This document shows, piece by piece, positions 61,893-64,000 of a stretch of 64,000 bases of DNA. This DNA comes from Clostridiales bacterium (GTDB lineage: Bacteria > Bacillota > Clostridia > Christensenellales > CAG-138). Where the stretch lies: positions 1 to 64,000 of the forward strand of contig SFNQ01000010.1 of NCBI GenBank assembly GCA_004554165.1. Reading direction: 5' to 3'. The position numbers and the translations under genes are program-made. The notes under the pieces are model-generated. The model was not told the origin of the DNA. It did no database searches and saw only the letters and a list, made by a program, of their open reading frames with translations. Each line of letters opens with the position of its first letter. The stretch's first letter is position 1.

Positions 61893-62973
61893 AATGCCGC
61901 AGACCAACGATGGAGCGTTGAAGCACGCCGTGGCGGCGGAGGATTCGATGCAGAGCGCGCTTTCCGCCGCGCAGGGGCTGGAGCCCGTGCAGTATGACCC
62001 GCAGTACATCCTGATGGTCAACGGGCTCAAGAAGTATTTTCCGATCAAGGGCGGCATGGTTTCCAAAACCGTCGGCCATGTCAAGGCTGTGGACGGCGTG
62101 TCCTTCAACCTGCGGCGCGGCACGACCATGGGCCTCGTGGGCGAATCCGGCTGCGGAAAGACCACAACCGGGCGCACCATTCTGCGCCTGTCGGGCGAAA
62201 AGACCGGCGGCCAGGTGCTTTTCAACGGGCAGGAGGTCTATGATCTTTCTTCGAAAGAGATTCGCGCCCTGCGGACAAAGATGCAGATCATCTTTCAGGA
62301 TCCGTTTTCCAGCCTTTCGCCGCGGCTGCCCGTCAGCGAGATTGTCGGCGAGGCCGTGCGCGAGCACAAGCTGGTGTCAAAGGCCGAGTACAGCGATTAT
62401 ATCGATCAGGTCATGGAAAACTGCGGCTTGCAGCCCTTTCACAAGGATCGCTACCCCCACGAGTTTTCCGGCGGCCAGCGGCAGCGCATCTGTATCGCCC
62501 GCGCGCTTGCGCTGAATCCCGAGTTTGTCGTTTGCGACGAGCCGGTTTCCGCGCTGGATGTGTCCATTCAGGCGCAGATTATCAATCTTCTCAAGGATTT
62601 GCAGGAGAAATATGCGCTGACCTATCTGTTTATCTCGCATGATCTCTCCGTGGTGGAGCATATTTCCGATACGGTGGGCGTAATGTATCTCGGCTCCATC
62701 GTCGAATACGCCGCGACGGAGAAGATCTTCGCGACGCCGCTGCACCCCTATACCAAGGCGCTGTTCTCCGCCATCCCGGTACCCGATCCCGCTTATCGGG
62801 CCAAGCGCATCGTGCTCGAGGGCAGCATTCCGTCTCCGGCGAACCCGCCGTCCGGCTGCAAGTTCCATACGCGCTGCGCCAACTGCATGGAGCTCTGCCG
62901 CAGGGAGACGCCAGAGCTGCGGGAGATTGAGCCGGGGCACTTCTGCGCCTGCCACCTTTACAACGATGCCTGA
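61885..62973 (+). CDS. Oligopeptide/dipeptide ABC transporter ATPase (DppF/OppF-like)
   Basis: 362 residues. Walker A GESGCGKTTTGRT, signature FSGGQRQRICIA, Walker B VVCDEPVSALDVS, and the C-terminal CKFHTRCANCMELC. The GTG at 61885 overlaps the previous stop; the ATG at 61894 is the alternative start and both have modest ribosome sites. It completes the transporter (binding protein, two permeases, two ATPases). Confidence 0.93.
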   Translation: MNKMPQTNDGALKHAVAAEDSMQSALSAAQGLEPVQYDPQYILMVNGLKKYFPIKGGMVSKTVGHVKAVDGVSFNLRRGTTMGLVGESGCGKTTTGRTILRLSGEKTGGQVLFNGQEVYDLSSKEIRALRTKMQIIFQDPFSSLSPRLPVSEIVGEAVREHKLVSKAEYSDYIDQVMENCGLQPFHKDRYPHEFSGGQRQRICIARALALNPEFVVCDEPVSALDVSIQAQIINLLKDLQEKYALTYLFISHDLSVVEHISDTVGVMYLGSIVEYAATEKIFATPLHPYTKALFSAIPVPDPAYRAKRIVLEGSIPSPANPPSGCKFHTRCANCMELCRRETPELREIEPGHFCACHLYNDA

Positions 62974-63030
62974 GCGTAAGGCATGGCGGCATGCGGCTCC
63001 GCAGCGTTTTAAAAGCGAGGAATTTTGACG

Positions 63031-63291
63031 ATGGCCGGACGCAGAGTGCGTGACGACGATGACGGACGCGTCATTGCCAACATGAATGTGGAGGGCATGC
63101 CGTGGCACAGCGGCGCGGAGCCGGCTGCCCGCAAAAGCGCGGAGGAGCAGCAAAGCGAGGCCCCGGAGCTGAGCCGGCGCGAGCGGGGCGCTATCATGAG
63201 GGGCGCATTTCTGGCGGTATTGCTGATTGCGCTGGTATTTCTCGGCGCCTGCTTTCTGCTGCTGTTGCTGCTCGACCTTTTGCTGAACTAG
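63031..63291 (+). CDS. Small single-TM protein of unknown function
   Basis: 86 residues. An N-terminal acidic RVRDDDDGRVIANMNVEGMPWH segment, a charged linker, and a C-terminal membrane helix (about 57-84, leucine-rich). The DDDGR.IANMNV..MPW part looks like a conserved clostridial small protein of unknown role. The ATG at 63031 or the TTG at 63025 may start it, with GAGG upstream. It is the last gene before the operon terminator. Confidence 0.65.
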   Translation: MAGRRVRDDDDGRVIANMNVEGMPWHSGAEPAARKSAEEQQSEAPELSRRERGAIMRGAFLAVLLIALVFLGACFLLLLLLDLLLN

Positions 63292-63705
63292 GGGATTCCT
63301 GAGACAGGGAAAACAGAAGAAGCGCAATGCCGCGGCGTTGCGCCGGACATCGAAAAAGAGGGATCTTGACCAGTGCAGGATTCCTCTTTTTCAAAGGCAG
63401 CTTGCGCCTGCGGCGCGGACAGCCGTCTTTGCAGAAAAAACCGTTCCACAGCCGTATTGCGGCTCCGGCGCACATGCCGCCGGAGCCGAATCAGCTTTTC
63501 CGGGACTGCGCTTTCAAAAACCTTCAGGCGGTTTATCAAAAAGCGGCAGGCCGGCAGACCTGCCCTTGCTTTACAAGCGCTCTCTTTGAGAGAGCGGCGC
63601 AGAGGTCATGCGACCTGCGGGCGGCTTCCGGGGCGTCCGATCCGGGCACGGGGCTGCTTTCGGCAGGCGGCGCATCCTCTCGCGGCGTTGTGTTCCGCGC
63701 TGCCG
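63292..63705. other. Intergenic region between convergent genes
   Basis: Apart from the terminator at 63352-63392, this 414-nt stretch shows no coding signal that I trust on either strand. Confidence 0.6.
63352..63392 (+). terminator. Intrinsic terminator of the ABC operon
   Basis: GAAAAAGAGG..ATC (63352-63364) pairs with GAT.CCTCTTTTTC. The AT-rich outer arms provide a T tract on both strands. Confidence 0.8.
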
Positions 63706-64000
63706 TCAGCCAGCGCCAAGCAGCCGGGCCGCTGCGGTGAATAAAAAGCAGACGGCGATGCCCAGCAGGGTTGGAATGAGGAAGGAGAGCAGCATCCATT
63801 TGACGCTGCCGGTTTCTTTCCGGATGGTCAGAAGCGTTGTGGAACAGGGCCAGTGCATGAGGGAAAAGAGCATGACGTTAATCGCCGTAACCCAGGTCCA
63901 GCCGTTGGCGACAAGAAGCTGCCGGATGGAATCCAGATTTCCGAGTTCGAGCAGCGTTCCCTCGGAGAGATACGCCATGATGATGATGGGCAGCACGATC
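63706..64000 (-). CDS. feoB: Ferrous iron transport protein B, C-terminal part (runs off window)
   Basis: The visible 98 codons are the end of FeoB, the GTPase-linked Fe(II) importer of the inner membrane. MAYLSEGTLLELGNLDSIRQL, INVMLFSLMHWPCSTTLLTIRKETGS and a last TM helix match the Gate/FeoB C-terminal region (conserved Cys in HWPCSTT). The gene starts beyond 64000, and its N-terminal G domain is not in view. Confidence 0.9.
   Translation of the reverse strand, partial: IVLPIIIMAYLSEGTLLELGNLDSIRQLLVANGWTWVTAINVMLFSLMHWPCSTTLLTIRKETGSVKWMLLSFLIPTLLGIAVCFLFTAAARLLGAG

Overview
The window looks like chromosome of a high-GC (about 60% by eye), Gram-positive, probably gut-associated Clostridia bacterium. 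Supporting signs are a SpoIIID remnant behind a sigma-E-like promoter, a dimeric-type glycyl-tRNA synthetase, the run trmK / nif3-like / CdsZ-like / rnpB, a PhoB-type two-component system, BMP-type nucleoside ABC transporters, and strong AGGAGG ribosome binding sites with frequent GTG and TTG starts. I cannot name the species.

Layout. 1-1077 is a decayed stretch with a serine-recombinase relic and a metallophosphoesterase relic. It leads into a 45-codon SpoIIID that appears to have lost its helix-turn-helix by an in-frame deletion. 1.2-16.3 kb is mostly housekeeping: comF and recD2, a heavy-metal permease, glyS, a tiny Cys-rich protein, an HMA domain, mnmA, trmK, a nif3-like gene, a zinc-ribbon protein, RNase P RNA, trpS, a GT-C-like membrane protein, an aminotransferase, and an SPFH/Arc-like gene pair. 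16.6-25.6 kb is a purine catabolism island. One arm is ade-xdhA-xdhB-xdhC; the other is hydA-mocA plus guanine deaminase, whose leader carries a purine-type riboswitch aptamer. 26.4-27.0 kb is an RNA cluster: tRNA-Val, a likely 6S RNA, tRNA-Gln, and a convergent tRNA-Ala, with a perfect 27-bp inverted repeat between the terminators.

27.2-34.3 kb holds a class A penicillin-binding protein, a uracil-DNA-glycosylase-like protein, a response regulator with its histidine kinase, and a SPOR protein. 34.8-36.7 kb is a visibly lower-GC arsenic cassette (ArsR, permease, thioredoxin-like protein) that was probably acquired. 37-47.9 kb is a uptake and processing island: a BMP-family lipoprotein ABC transporter, an ADP-ribosylglycohydrolase-family protein, ribokinase, a PHP-type phosphoesterase lipoprotein, a lipoprotein with two near-identical DUF4430-like repeats, and a divergent AraC regulator. 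47.9-48.9 kb is a decayed element beside an intact tRNA-Arg(CCG), followed by two degenerate copies of that tRNA. 48.9-54.4 kb holds radA, then dnaX-ybaB-recR, an L,D-transpeptidase and a YjbR protein. 55.5-63.0 kb is a complete oligopeptide/dipeptide-type ABC transporter operon (lipoprotein, two permeases, two ATPases). The window ends in the C-terminus of FeoB.

The most unusual items are the HTH-less SpoIIID, the variant purine riboswitch on a catabolic gene, the tandem T-armless tRNA-Arg relics, the 27-bp palindrome, and the PHP / DUF4430 / BMP / ADP-ribosylglycohydrolase / ribokinase island. No CRISPR array, rRNA or intact insertion sequence was seen. All family assignments come from reading motifs; no database search was run.
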